Assembly (NCBI GenBank): GCA_024640585.1
Contig: JAHEEQ010000052.1
Coordinates: 1 to 30,266 of the forward strand
DNA: 30,266 nt
Direction of reading: 5' to 3'
Source of the DNA: Micrococcales bacterium
Lineage (GTDB): Bacteria; Actinomycetota; Actinomycetes; S36-B12; UBA5976
Shown here: positions 1 to 8,763 of the stretch, piece by piece
Numbering within the stretch: the first letter of the stretch is position 1
Layout: each line of letters starts with the position of its first letter
The notes under the pieces: model-generated
The model's input: the letters and a program-made list of their open reading frames with translations, nothing else
Database searches by the model: none
Told to the model about the DNA's origin: nothing
Position numbers and translations under genes: made by a program

Positions 1-148
1 CTTTCCACTCGACTAAATCCCTGAGTTTTGATTGCTCAATATCGTCCCGTGTAAATTCATTTAATACCCTTTGTAGCGCAATCCAATCTGGATTGTCATG
101 GCCTAAATGTTCTAAACCCCAACGGAAACTTGCAACTTTGATATCCAT
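1..148 (-). CDS. Partial minus-strand gene, unknown function (5' end only)
   Basis: Reading the minus strand from an ATG at 148 gives an open frame of 49 codons that runs off the left edge of the window. It begins MDIKVASFRWGLEHLGHDNP. A GAGGGG Shine-Dalgarno sequence (minus strand 158-153) lies four bases before the ATG, and a plausible promoter lies further upstream, so I believe this is a real gene start rather than a chance frame. The visible part is hydrophilic, rich in Asp, Glu, Trp and Arg, and has no signal peptide or membrane segment. I do not recognise the family. The gene diverges from dnaE and is not part of the plus-strand operons. Confidence 0.55.
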   Translation of the reverse strand, partial: MDIKVASFRWGLEHLGHDNPDWIALQRVLNEFTRDDIEQSKLRDLVEWK

Positions 149-170
149 ATATCCCCTCGACTCAGGGTTG

Positions 171-198
171 AGAGTAACGAGTGTTGTGACAATCTCAA
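171..198 (-). promoter_or_regulatory. Candidate promoter for the minus-strand partial gene
   Basis: On the minus strand, TTGAGA (198-193) and TACTCT (176-171) are separated by 16 bases. This resembles a sigma-70-type -35/-10 pair and matches the actinobacterial TANNNT pattern. It would start transcription near 164, giving a short leader that carries the GAGGGG ribosome-binding site before the ATG at 148. It is judged from hexamer similarity and spacing only. Confidence 0.3.
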
Positions 199-218
199 GA
201 GGTGAATACGTGTCTTGA

Positions 219-246
219 TTGAAATGTGAACTTCGAGTTGTATCTT
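219..246 (+). promoter_or_regulatory. Candidate dnaE promoter
   Basis: TTGAAA (219-224) and TATCTT (241-246) are separated by 16 bases in the 150-base divergent gap before dnaE. They match the -35 and -10 consensus at five and four of six positions. Transcription would start near 253, leaving a leader of about 45 bases that ends in an AGGAGGG ribosome-binding site (289-295). No operator-like repeat was noticed in this gap. Confidence 0.35.
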
Positions 247-298
247 TGCCCCCGACGGCTAGCTCGGCTAGAAGTTTTAGTAGGTCTTAGGAGGGCCG

Positions 299-3200
299 GT
301 GTCTGGCATTAACGATGGCTTCGTGCACCTCCACAATCACACTGAATATTCCATGTTGGATGGGCATGCCCAGGTTGAGGCGCTATTTGCTGAGGCAAAG
401 CGTTTGGAGATGCCAGCAATTGCAATTACTGATCACGGCAATTTGTTTGGTGCATTTGATTTTTACAAAGCAGGGAAGAAGGCGCACGTAAAACCAATTA
501 TTGGTTTAGAGGGCTACTACATGCCTGTTGGTAGTCGTTTTGATAAAGCGCCTTTTGAGTTTGATGCTGCTGGAACTGGAAACATTGAAGATGGTGGTGG
601 CACTGGCGTTGGCAAGTTGAACTACACCCACATGACGATGTGGGCAGAGACAACCGAAGGCATGCACAATCTGTTTCGGATTAGTTCTTTGTCTTGGCTC
701 GAAGGGCAGTACGGAAAATGGCCGCGATATGACCGTGATTTGCTGGATAAGTATGGCAAGGGATTGATTGCCACGACTGGTTGTCCGTCTGGTGAAGTGC
801 AAAAGTGGTTGTTGGCAGACAATTACAACCGCGCGGTGGCCGCAGCTGCGGACTATCGAGATATTTTCGGACGTGAAAACTTTTTTGTTGAGTTAATGGA
901 TCACAACATCGATATTGAAAAACGCACGCGAGATGGTTTGCTTCGGATAGCGCGTGATTTGGATATTCCGCTGGTTGCAACAAATGACTTGCATTACGTG
1001 CGAGCTGAGGATGCGCAAGCGCATGATGCGCTGCTTTGCATTCAGACCGGATCTCGGCTTAGTGAGGTTAAGCGATTCAAATTTGACTCGCAAGAGTTCT
1101 ATGTTAAGAGCGCGGCGCAGATGCGGGCGATTTTCAAGGATGTACCAGAGGCTTGCGACAACACTTTGTTAATTGCAGAGCGCTGCAATGTTTCGTTCAC
1201 CGAAGGTCAGGATTTGCTTCCGCGTTTTCCGGCGCCAGAAGGCATGACACAAGACGATTTACTAGCTATCGATGTGAAAGCTGGTCTTGAGGCGCGGTTT
1301 AAAGATTTGGGTAAAGAAGTTCCAGTTTCCTATTACGAACGTATGGAATACGAACTTGGCGTGGTTGCGAACATGGGATTCCCAGGCTACTTCCTTGTGG
1401 TTGCAGACCTAGTTCGTTTTGCGAAAGAGAACGGCATTCGAGTAGGTCCTGGCCGTGGCTCGGCGGCTGGTGCGCTAATTGCGTGGGCGCTTGGTATTAC
1501 AGAACTTGATCCGATTTTCCACGGACTTTTGTTTGAGCGGTTTTTGAATCCTGAACGTATTTCAATGCCCGATATTGATATGGACTTCGACGATAGACGT
1601 CGCGCGGAAGTTATCAAATATGCGACCGAAAAGTATGGCGAAGAGCGGGTCGCGCAGATCATTACTTATTCGACTATGAAGGCGAAGGCGGCAATTAAAG
1701 ATGCGGCGCGCATTTTGGATTATGACTTCAAGATTGGTGATGAGATCACCAAGAAGATGCCTCCGGCTGTTATGGGTAAAGAAATTACACTCGCTGGAGT
1801 CTTCGATCCAAAAGATAAGCGATACAAAGAAGCGCAAGAACTTCGAAATATGTATGAAGAGCGCGCTGACGTAAAACGCGTGATTGATATTGCGCGCGGT
1901 ATCGAAGGTGCGCGCCGGCAGTGGGGTGTGCATGCGGCTGGTGTGATTTTGTCGGCTGAGCCGCTTCTTGATGTGATTCCGATTTTGCGCCGCGCTGCGG
2001 ATGGCGCAATCATCACGCAGTTCGATATGGGCGCGTGCGAAAAGCTCGGGCTATTGAAGATGGACTTCTTGGGACTTCGAAACCTTACGGTTTTGAACGA
2101 CACCCTCGACAATATAAAACTAAATCAAGGCGTTGATGTGGTGCTTGAGAAGTTGCCGCTTGATGACGGCCCGACTTATGAGTTGTTGAAGCGCGGAGAC
2201 ACTCTCGGCGTATTCCAGCTAGATAGTGGTCCGATTCGTGATTTGTTGAAGGCGATGGTTCCCACATCGTTCGCTGACATATCCGCGGTGATTGCGCTAT
2301 ATCGCCCAGGTCCGATGGGTGTGAACGCGCATTTCGATTATGCAGATCGCAAGAATGGTCGCAAAGAGATTGTGCCGATCCATCCAGATATCGCAACCGC
2401 TTTAGAACCAATTCTTGGCGAGACTTACGGCGTAATCGTTTATCAAGAGCAAGTTATGGCAGTGGCGCAGCAGCTAGCTGGCTACACACTTGGTCAAGCA
2501 GATTTATTGCGACGTGCGATGGGTAAGAAAGACCGCAAGATTCTGGACAAAGAATTCGTGCGATTCGAAGAAGGTATGCAGACTCGTGGTTTTGGCGCAG
2601 AGCCAATCGCAAAACTTTGGGAAACTCTCGAGCCATTCGCTGACTACGCGTTCAACAAGTCACATTCGGCTGCATACGGCATGGTTTCGTATTGGACGGC
2701 ATACGCAAAGGCGAACTATCCAGCTGAATATATGGCAGCGCTTTTGACTTCTGTGAAAGATGATCGCGACAAGTTGGCGCTTTATTTGAATGAATGCCGA
2801 CATATGGGCATCAAAGTTTTGCCACCCGATGTGAATGAATCTCGGGCAGAGTTTGCTTCGGTTGGAAAAGACATTCGTTTTGGTCTGACTGCAATCAAAA
2901 ATGTTGGCGTGAACGTGGTCGACTCAATTATTGCGACGCGTGAATCTGATGGAAAGTTCACATCCTTTATTGACTTCTTGCAAAAGATTGAACTTTCGGT
3001 TTTAAATAAGCGTTTGATTGAGTCCCTGATCAAAGCGGGTGCATTCGATTCGCTTGGGCAAACTCGTCGTGGGCTTATAAATGTGCATGTGGAAGCGGTG
3101 GACGCGATTGCCGCGGTGAAGCGTGAACGTGAGGCAGGAAATGTTTCGCTGTTCGATTCGGCGCCGGTTGAAGAAGCAAAAGATGAATTGACTTTCGGTA

Positions 3201-3853
3201 TGACTTTGCAAATTTCGACTGATGAATGGGAGCGAGATTTCTTGCTCGCATCTGAGCGGGAAATGCTTGGGCTTTATGTGTCCGACCATCCACTTGCTGG
3301 TATTGAAGATTTGCTTTCCGATGCGGCAGATGTTTCTACGATTGAAGTGTTGGAAATGGAAAACAACGACACCGTCACGATTGCGGGTCTCATAACAAGT
3401 GTGCAGCGCCGGGTTGCAAAGAAGAATGGCGAGACTTGGGCCACTGTTGTGATTGAAGACATGAATGGTTCAGTCACAGTCAACTTCTATCAGAAAGTTT
3501 ATGCATTGTTTGCACCTCGCTTACTTGAAGACACTGTTGTGTCAGTTCGAGTGCGTGTGCAAAAGGGCGACGAAGATTTCCGGTTGTCTGCGGTTGAGAT
3601 GAATATGATTGATGTATCGCGCGCAGCAAAGCCGATCACGATTTCTTTGAACACTCAAGTCATGAACGAAGAAACTATGCATAAGATGCAAAACATCTTG
3701 CTTGCGCACCCTGGCGACACCATCGTAATTTTGAAAGTGCTCAATTTTTCTCGCGTAACCAAGATTCAACTCGAAGATAAGTTCCGCGTAAATTCCGAAG
3801 ATGGTTTATTCTCCGACCTGAAAGCTTTGTTAGGACCAAATTGTCTAAGTTGA
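299..3853 (+). CDS. dnaE: DNA polymerase III subunit alpha (DnaE1 type)
   Basis: This is the replicative polymerase subunit that extends DNA at the fork. The product has 1184 residues, the same length as mycobacterial DnaE1. The N-terminal PHP domain begins at once with HLHNHTEYSMLDG. All nine metal ligands of the proofreading-competent PHP site appear to be present: H12, H14, D21, H46, E71, H111, C162, D230 and H232. The polymerase core carries the PDIDMDFDD motif with catalytic Asp425 and Asp427 (codons around 1568-1580). Helix-hairpin-helix, OB-fold and C-terminal clamp/tau-binding regions follow. The start is GTG at 299, preceded very closely by AGGAGGG (289-295); homologues begin just before the same FVHLHNH motif. 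The next gene overlaps its 3' end. The intact PHP domain suggests that the polymerase proofreads itself; this is inferred from the family. Confidence 0.98.
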   Translation: MSGINDGFVHLHNHTEYSMLDGHAQVEALFAEAKRLEMPAIAITDHGNLFGAFDFYKAGKKAHVKPIIGLEGYYMPVGSRFDKAPFEFDAAGTGNIEDGGGTGVGKLNYTHMTMWAETTEGMHNLFRISSLSWLEGQYGKWPRYDRDLLDKYGKGLIATTGCPSGEVQKWLLADNYNRAVAAAADYRDIFGRENFFVELMDHNIDIEKRTRDGLLRIARDLDIPLVATNDLHYVRAEDAQAHDALLCIQTGSRLSEVKRFKFDSQEFYVKSAAQMRAIFKDVPEACDNTLLIAERCNVSFTEGQDLLPRFPAPEGMTQDDLLAIDVKAGLEARFKDLGKEVPVSYYERMEYELGVVANMGFPGYFLVVADLVRFAKENGIRVGPGRGSAAGALIAWALGITELDPIFHGLLFERFLNPERISMPDIDMDFDDRRRAEVIKYATEKYGEERVAQIITYSTMKAKAAIKDAARILDYDFKIGDEITKKMPPAVMGKEITLAGVFDPKDKRYKEAQELRNMYEERADVKRVIDIARGIEGARRQWGVHAAGVILSAEPLLDVIPILRRAADGAIITQFDMGACEKLGLLKMDFLGLRNLTVLNDTLDNIKLNQGVDVVLEKLPLDDGPTYELLKRGDTLGVFQLDSGPIRDLLKAMVPTSFADISAVIALYRPGPMGVNAHFDYADRKNGRKEIVPIHPDIATALEPILGETYGVIVYQEQVMAVAQQLAGYTLGQADLLRRAMGKKDRKILDKEFVRFEEGMQTRGFGAEPIAKLWETLEPFADYAFNKSHSAAYGMVSYWTAYAKANYPAEYMAALLTSVKDDRDKLALYLNECRHMGIKVLPPDVNESRAEFASVGKDIRFGLTAIKNVGVNVVDSIIATRESDGKFTSFIDFLQKIELSVLNKRLIESLIKAGAFDSLGQTRRGLINVHVEAVDAIAAVKREREAGNVSLFDSAPVEEAKDELTFGMTLQISTDEWERDFLLASEREMLGLYVSDHPLAGIEDLLSDAADVSTIEVLEMENNDTVTIAGLITSVQRRVAKKNGETWATVVIEDMNGSVTVNFYQKVYALFAPRLLEDTVVSVRVRVQKGDEDFRLSAVEMNMIDVSRAAKPITISLNTQVMNEETMHKMQNILLAHPGDTIVILKVLNFSRVTKIQLEDKFRVNSEDGLFSDLKALLGPNCLS

Positions 3854-4356
3854 TTGAGTCAGTGAAAGAGCAGCGGGCGGCATTAACCTTGATGCCAGTT
3901 GCTGCTTTTGGTTTGTTTTTGGTTTGGTTCTTATTCTCTCCGCGACCAGATTGCTACTATCAAAAAGGGAAGTGCGTTTATTTCGTCACGCAGAACTCTG
4001 ATTTCTTCTTCATGGATTTATGGTTTGCAGGTCCGGCTCTGATTGTCGGTTTGGTTTTTGGATTTAGTTTCGCGAAATCTTGGTATCGCGCTGGGATTGC
4101 GTTTCAGATTTTGGTTGCCGTGATTTCAACCGTGTTGTCATGGCTGGTTGTATTTGTTGGCGGCCTTGCATCTCCAGTCGAGAAGATTGATCAATACACC
4201 CGGGTTTCTAATCTCGAACTTCGCGCTGTTGGTGCGTTGTTTTTGTGGGCACTAGCCACACAGGTTGTATTGGTTTTTCGTGGACAAGATGATGAAGATG
4301 TTGAGTCCAAAGACAACGATGATCCAGATGGCACATTTTTAACCATGATTGCGTGA
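3841..4356 (+). CDS. Four-helix membrane protein of unknown function (possibly DUF2567-like)
   Basis: The 171-residue product has four predicted membrane segments (about residues 14-33, 58-78, 83-106 and 124-147) and an acidic C-terminal tail rich in Asp and Glu. A loop between the first two helices carries two cysteines (C38 and C45) close together. The likely start is TTG at 3841, overlapping the end of dnaE by 13 bases, because AGGA (3832-3835) sits five bases upstream; TTG 3850 and GTG 3862 are in-frame alternatives. Position and topology remind me of the DUF2567-type membrane proteins of actinobacteria, but I could not confirm this. It is probably co-transcribed with dnaE. No function can be assigned from the sequence. 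Confidence 0.75.
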   Translation: MSKLIESVKEQRAALTLMPVAAFGLFLVWFLFSPRPDCYYQKGKCVYFVTQNSDFFFMDLWFAGPALIVGLVFGFSFAKSWYRAGIAFQILVAVISTVLSWLVVFVGGLASPVEKIDQYTRVSNLELRAVGALFLWALATQVVLVFRGQDDEDVESKDNDDPDGTFLTMIA

Positions 4357-4373
4357 GTAGTTTTCACCAATTT

Positions 4374-4408
4374 CTCAAGATTTGAGCACTCTCATCTCAA
4401 ACTAGAAT
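4374..4408 (+). promoter_or_regulatory. hisD promoter with overlapping CTCAA/TTGAG dyads
   Basis: TAGAAT (4403-4408) is a strong -10-like hexamer ending six bases before a GTG codon at 4415. A weak -35 (TTTGAG 4381-4386 or TTGAGC 4382-4387) lies 16 or 15 bases upstream of it. The same DNA contains CTCAA (4374-4378), TTGAG (4382-4386) and CTCAAA (4396-4401). The middle arm can pair with either neighbour: CTCAA-N3-TTGAG or TTTGAG-N9-CTCAAA. The second, perfect six-base dyad covers the spacer between -35 and -10, where a repressor would act. Operator function is inferred. Confidence 0.45.
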
Positions 4409-4414
4409 ATGAGA

Positions 4415-5716
4415 GTGATACGCACCATTGATTTACGCACGAATGAGAGCGCTGAGCTCAGTGTGGTGGTGCCGCGCGCAGGACTTGATGTTGAGAGCGC
4501 AATCGAAATCGTCCGCCCAATTGTCGAAGATGTTAAGGCTCGAGGAGCCGAGGCGGTTTTGGATTGGGGGAAGAAACTTGATGGAGTTTTGGCTCCTAGT
4601 TTGAAAGTTCCGCAATCTGCGATTGATTCAGCGGTTGCTGGTTTGGATCCATTGGTGCGAGATGCGCTTTTGGAATCAATTCGCAGGGCTCGACTTGTGC
4701 ACGAAGATCAGCGTCGATTGGATGTTACGACACAGGTTGCTGATGGAGGAAAAGTCACCGAGCGCTGGATACCAGTTGAGCGAGTAGGTCTATATGTTCC
4801 AGGTGGTCGCGCGGTTTATCCGTCATCAGTTGTGATGAATGTGGTGCCGGCACAGGTTGCTGGAGTCTCATCCATGGTGGTTGCATCACCACCACAAAAA
4901 GAATTTGGCGGACTTCCGCACCCAACAATTTTGGCTGCATGCGGTTTGCTCGGTGTGACTGAGGTGTATTCAGCGGGTGGTGCGCAAGCTGTTGCGATGT
5001 TCGCGTACGGCATCGAAGGTTTGAAGTCGGTCAACATGGTGACTGGCCCTGGAAACATTTATGTGACTGCAGCGAAAAGAATGTTAAAGGGTCACATAGG
5101 TATTGACTCAGAAGCAGGTCCAACCGAGATTGCGATTTTGGCAGACAAAACTGCGCGAGCTGATTTGGTTGCATCAGATTTAATTAGTCAAGCCGAGCAT
5201 GATGTGGTTGCGGCATCTGTTTTGGTGACAGATAGTGAAGATCTGGCTGCGGCTGTGGTTTTGGAATTAGAAAAGCAAGTGGCATTGACAAAGCATTCGG
5301 CGCGAATTCGCGAAGCATTAGGCGCAGTGCAAAGCGGAATTATTTTGGTGCGAGACCTTGACCACGGAATTGATGTTGTGAATGTGTATGCCGCGGAACA
5401 TCTAGAAATCCAAACTGAAAATGCATCTGAAGTCGCAATGAAGATTGTGAATGCCGGTGCGATTTTTGTTGGCAACTATTCACCAGTCTCATTAGGAGAT
5501 TACTGCGCGGGTTCAAACCATGTATTGCCAACTGCAGGTTGTGCATGCCATTCCTCAGGTTTGAGTGTGCAAACATTTTTGCGCGGAGTGCATGTAATCG
5601 AATACACCGAACAAGCGTTGGCTGAAGTCGCACACCATGTTGTGGCACTTGCCAATGCAGAAGACTTGCCAGGTCATGGTGAAGCAGTGCAGATTCGCTT
5701 TAAGGATGCAAAATGA
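4415..5716 (+). CDS. hisD: Histidinol dehydrogenase
   Basis: This enzyme carries out the last two oxidations of histidine biosynthesis (L-histidinol to L-histidine, NAD- and zinc-dependent). Family signatures are intact: [15 protein letters not shown], the TGPGNIYV segment, SEAGPTE, SQAEHD with the catalytic His, the AAEHLE zinc-binding region, and GSNHVLPT near the C-terminus. I favour the GTG at 4415 (433 residues). It begins VIRTIDLR, much like actinobacterial homologues, and lies exactly six bases after a TAGAAT -10 element, so the transcript may be leaderless. An in-frame ATG at 4409 would add two residues. There is no Shine-Dalgarno sequence for either. It is the first gene of the his-trp cluster, and its stop overlaps the hisC start in ATGA. 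Confidence 0.97.
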   Translation: MIRTIDLRTNESAELSVVVPRAGLDVESAIEIVRPIVEDVKARGAEAVLDWGKKLDGVLAPSLKVPQSAIDSAVAGLDPLVRDALLESIRRARLVHEDQRRLDVTTQVADGGKVTERWIPVERVGLYVPGGRAVYPSSVVMNVVPAQVAGVSSMVVASPPQKEFGGLPHPTILAACGLLGVTEVYSAGGAQAVAMFAYGIEGLKSVNMVTGPGNIYVTAAKRMLKGHIGIDSEAGPTEIAILADKTARADLVASDLISQAEHDVVAASVLVTDSEDLAAAVVLELEKQVALTKHSARIREALGAVQSGIILVRDLDHGIDVVNVYAAEHLEIQTENASEVAMKIVNAGAIFVGNYSPVSLGDYCAGSNHVLPTAGCACHSSGLSVQTFLRGVHVIEYTEQALAEVAHHVVALANAEDLPGHGEAVQIRFKDAK

Positions 5717-6795
5717 GTTTGCCTATCCGTGATGAATTAAAAAATGTAAGTGCATATGGCGCGCCACAAATTGATGTACCGGTGAAACTCAACACAAATG
5801 AAAATCCATATTCACCACCAACCGAACTGATTTCGGCAATCGCAGCCAATGTTGCTGCAATTGGATCTAGTCTTAATCGATATCCAGATCGGGATGCGGT
5901 GGAGCTGCGTTCTGGTCTGGCGGAATACATCATTCGAGATACAGGTGTGACTGTTTCGCACGACGAAGTTTGGGCGGCGAACGGTTCGAACGAAATTATG
6001 GTTCAGATATTGCAGGCGTTTGGTGGACCTAGTCGCAAGGCTTTAACCTTTAGCCCGACTTATTCGATGTATGCAGAATATGCGCGCGACACAAACACCG
6101 AGTTCGTAGCGGTGGCACGGCGCGAAGATTTTTCGATTGATGCAGATTTAATCTTGTCCGCGATGTCAATTCACAGACCTAATGTGATTTTCTTAGCTAG
6201 TCCAAACAATCCAACTGGCACGGCCTTGGATTTAGAGGCACTCGATGTGGTTTTAAAAACTGCGCCAAACACAATTATTGTGGTCGATGAAGCGTATGCA
6301 GAGTTTCGTCGCAATGGTGTGCAATCTGCGGTAACTCGAGTTGCAGCCCATCCAAATCTCGTGGTGACGCGCACTATGTCTAAAGCATTTGCACTCGCGG
6401 GAGTTCGCCTTGGCTATTTGATTTCATCGGCAGAAATGGTGCAGGCATTGCAACTTGTGCGATTGCCCTATCACTTGTCTTCATTGACCCAAGTTGTTGC
6501 AAATACTGCGCTGTCATTTGCCGGTGAATTGCAAAAGGATTTGCAGCTTATTCGAGATTCTCGAGATGAATTTGTGAATTGGGCGGTTCAAAATGGATTT
6601 GAGACGTCCGATTCAGATGCAAACTTTGTATTGTTAGGGCAGTTCAAAAACCGCTCTGCAGCGTGGCAGGCGCTTGTAGATCGCGGTGTTTTAGTACGCG
6701 AAGTCGGCCCAGAGCATTGGCTTCGCATCACCATCGGCACCGCAACCGAAATGGAAGTTTTGAAAAAAGCATTACTCGAAGTGAAAGGCCTCTAA
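5713..6795 (+). CDS. hisC: Histidinol-phosphate aminotransferase
   Basis: This pyridoxal-phosphate enzyme transaminates imidazole-acetol phosphate with glutamate to give histidinol phosphate. The 360-residue product is a fold-type I aminotransferase. Visible are NTNENPY near the N-terminus (substrate recognition), SPNNPTG around residue 165, VDEAYAEF with the PLP-contacting Asp192, and [10 protein letters not shown] with the Schiff-base Lys224. The ATG overlaps the hisD stop by four bases, so translation is probably coupled. Some actinobacterial HisC enzymes also act on phenylalanine or tyrosine precursors; nothing here settles that. Confidence 0.97.
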   Translation: MSLPIRDELKNVSAYGAPQIDVPVKLNTNENPYSPPTELISAIAANVAAIGSSLNRYPDRDAVELRSGLAEYIIRDTGVTVSHDEVWAANGSNEIMVQILQAFGGPSRKALTFSPTYSMYAEYARDTNTEFVAVARREDFSIDADLILSAMSIHRPNVIFLASPNNPTGTALDLEALDVVLKTAPNTIIVVDEAYAEFRRNGVQSAVTRVAAHPNLVVTRTMSKAFALAGVRLGYLISSAEMVQALQLVRLPYHLSSLTQVVANTALSFAGELQKDLQLIRDSRDEFVNWAVQNGFETSDSDANFVLLGQFKNRSAAWQALVDRGVLVREVGPEHWLRITIGTATEMEVLKKALLEVKGL

Positions 6796-7388
6796 TGAGT
6801 CGCACCGCACGTATCGAACGCACCACTAAAGAGAGCAGCGTCGTTCTCGAACTAGACCTAGATGGCACTGGCGAAGTTGAAGTTGAAACTGGTGTGCCAT
6901 TTTTTGACCACATGATGAGTCAGCTTGGAAAGCATGGCGGATTTAATTTGAAAATCAAAACAGTGGGTGACACTCACATTGATTCCCACCACACGGTCGA
7001 AGACACCGCTATCGCTTTTGGACAAGCATTGAAACAAGCACTTGGTGACAAGGTTGGCATCAGTCGGTTTGGTGATGCGATGGTTCCGCTAGATGAGGCA
7101 TGTAGCCAAGTTGTGGTCGATGTTTCTGGTCGGCCGTACTTAGTGCACGAAGAACCTGAATTGATTGAATTGATTGGTTCGTACGACACAACTTTGACCA
7201 AGCACATTTGGGAAAGTATCACTTCGGCCGCGCAAATTGCACTACATATTCGCGTACTAAGCGGACGCAATGCGCACCACATTGTTGAATGCCAATTCAA
7301 GGCAGTAGCGCGTGCTCTTCGCGCCGCCGTTGCTCTCGATCCACGTGTACATGGAGTGCCATCAACTAAAGGTGTTTTGGGCGACTAA
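6795..7388 (+). CDS. hisB: Imidazoleglycerol-phosphate dehydratase
   Basis: The enzyme dehydrates imidazole glycerol phosphate to imidazole-acetol phosphate. The product has 197 residues and is the dehydratase only, without the histidinol-phosphatase domain found in enterobacterial HisB, so the phosphatase must be encoded elsewhere. Two metal-binding repeats are seen: FFDHM followed by DSHHTVED (H65, H66, E69, D70), and the later NAHHIVE. The frame stays open upstream of 6795, but the ATG at 6795, which overlaps the hisC stop in TAATG, gives the normal family length and the typical [13 protein letters not shown] beginning. Confidence 0.97.
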   Translation: MSRTARIERTTKESSVVLELDLDGTGEVEVETGVPFFDHMMSQLGKHGGFNLKIKTVGDTHIDSHHTVEDTAIAFGQALKQALGDKVGISRFGDAMVPLDEACSQVVVDVSGRPYLVHEEPELIELIGSYDTTLTKHIWESITSAAQIALHIRVLSGRNAHHIVECQFKAVARALRAAVALDPRVHGVPSTKGVLGD

Positions 7389-8029
7389 TGAGTCCAGCGC
7401 CATCAGTTGTCGTATTTGATTACGGTTCTGGAAATGTTAGATCTGCTCAACGCGCGCTCGAACATGTCGGCGCGGATGTAACTCTAACTTCTGATTACCA
7501 AATTGCATTAAATGCTGATGGATTATTCGTGCCTGGTGTGGGCGCATTTGATGCATGCATGCAAGGGATTAACAAATACAAAGGTGGCGAGATTATTGGT
7601 CGCAGACTTGCAGGAGGACGCAGTGTTTTTGGAGTTTGCGTTGGGATGCAGGTTTTGTTTGAACTAGGCGTTGAACATGGAATTGAAACTGAAGGACTTG
7701 GCGAGTGGCCAGGAGTGGTTGAAAAACTGGATGCAGAAGTTTTGCCGCATATGGGATGGAACACGGTTGAAGTTCCAAATAGTTCAAAGCTCTTTGCAGA
7801 GGTCGAAGATGAGCGGTTTTATTTCGTGCATTCCTACGGCGTCAAAAAATGGTTGATGCCCGATACTCTCGAAAAAACCGTTGCGCCACTAGTTACATGG
7901 TGTGAGTATGAAAATAAATTTGTAGCGGCGGTTGAAAACGGTCCGCTAGTGGCCACGCAGTTCCATCCAGAAAAAAGTGGCGATGCAGGTTTACATATTT
8001 TGCAAAACTGGCTGAAAGGTTTGAGCTAA
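7388..8029 (+). CDS. hisH: Imidazole glycerol phosphate synthase, glutaminase subunit
   Basis: HisH hydrolyses glutamine and channels the ammonia to HisF. The product has 213 residues and is a class I glutamine amidotransferase. The nucleophile C84 sits in FGVCVGMQ, and H193 and E195 in QFHPEKSG complete the triad. The N-terminal [11 protein letters not shown] segment is typical of the family. It starts with ATG overlapping the hisB stop by one base, and it is separated from its partner hisF only by priA, as in other actinobacteria. Confidence 0.97.
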   Translation: MSPAPSVVVFDYGSGNVRSAQRALEHVGADVTLTSDYQIALNADGLFVPGVGAFDACMQGINKYKGGEIIGRRLAGGRSVFGVCVGMQVLFELGVEHGIETEGLGEWPGVVEKLDAEVLPHMGWNTVEVPNSSKLFAEVEDERFYFVHSYGVKKWLMPDTLEKTVAPLVTWCEYENKFVAAVENGPLVATQFHPEKSGDAGLHILQNWLKGLS

Positions 8030-8763
8030 TGAGAAAGTTGGAATTACTTCCAGCAGTTGATGTGGCAGATGGACAAGCGGTTCGATTGGTGCAAGGCGCA
8101 CTCGGTAGTGAGACTTCATACGGCGACCCACTTGAAGCGGCTCTTACTTGGCAGCGAGCAGGAGCTGAGTGGTTGCATCTTGTAGATCTAGATGCAGCCT
8201 TTGGTCGTGGTTCGAATCGGGAATTACTTGCTGATGTTGTATCAAAAATGGATATCAAAGTTGAGTTGTCAGGTGGAATTCGCGACGACGATTCTCTCGA
8301 GGCTGCAATGGCAACCGGCTGCACGCGCGTGAACCTCGGAACCGCAGCGCTAGAAAATCCAGATTGGTGCGCCCGCGCAATTGATAAGTGGGGAGATCGA
8401 ATTGCAGTTGGTCTAGATGTGCGCGGAACAACTTTGGCAGCGCGCGGTTGGACCGAAGAAGGCGGAGATTTGTGGGAAGTGCTTGCACGTCTCGAAGCAG
8501 ATGGGTGCGCGCGTTACGTCGTAACAGATGTCACCAAGGACGGCACACTTAAAGGACCGAACTTGGAACTTTTAAGAGAAATGTGCGCCCGAACAAATAA
8601 GCCAATAGTGGCAAGTGGTGGAGTTTCGTCTCTTGATGATTTGCGCGAGATTGCCTCACTTACCGAAATCGGTGTTGAAGGTGCGATTGTTGGTAAAGCT
8701 CTGTATGCAGGGGCTTTCGCATTGGAAGATGCATTGGCATTAATGGAGCAAATTTCCTTATGA
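8029..8763 (+). CDS. priA: Bifunctional HisA/TrpF isomerase PriA
   Basis: This (beta/alpha)8-barrel catalyses the ProFAR isomerase step of histidine synthesis. In actinobacteria it also performs the phosphoribosylanthranilate isomerase (TrpF) step of tryptophan synthesis. The 244-residue product has catalytic Asp11 and Asp130, plus Arg19, Ser81 (LSGGIRDD) and the RGW segment (R139, W141) that correspond to substrate-handling residues of mycobacterial PriA. The [14 protein letters not shown] loop is also present. No trpF gene occurs beside trpC in this window, which fits a dual role. Dual specificity is inferred from these residues and lineage. It starts with ATG overlapping the hisH stop by one base. 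Confidence 0.93.
   Translation: MRKLELLPAVDVADGQAVRLVQGALGSETSYGDPLEAALTWQRAGAEWLHLVDLDAAFGRGSNRELLADVVSKMDIKVELSGGIRDDDSLEAAMATGCTRVNLGTAALENPDWCARAIDKWGDRIAVGLDVRGTTLAARGWTEEGGDLWEVLARLEADGCARYVVTDVTKDGTLKGPNLELLREMCARTNKPIVASGGVSSLDDLREIASLTEIGVEGAIVGKALYAGAFALEDALALMEQISL

Noticed and set aside
4357..4414. T-box or attenuator before the his-trp cluster
   Set aside because: The gap is only about 50 bases, and it has no T-box-like bulge, no run of His or Trp codons and no terminator hairpin.
6663..6794. Upstream extension of hisB inside hisC
   Set aside because: The extension would add 44 Arg/Ser-rich residues not found in the family; ATG 6795 gives the normal length and the usual TAATG coupling.
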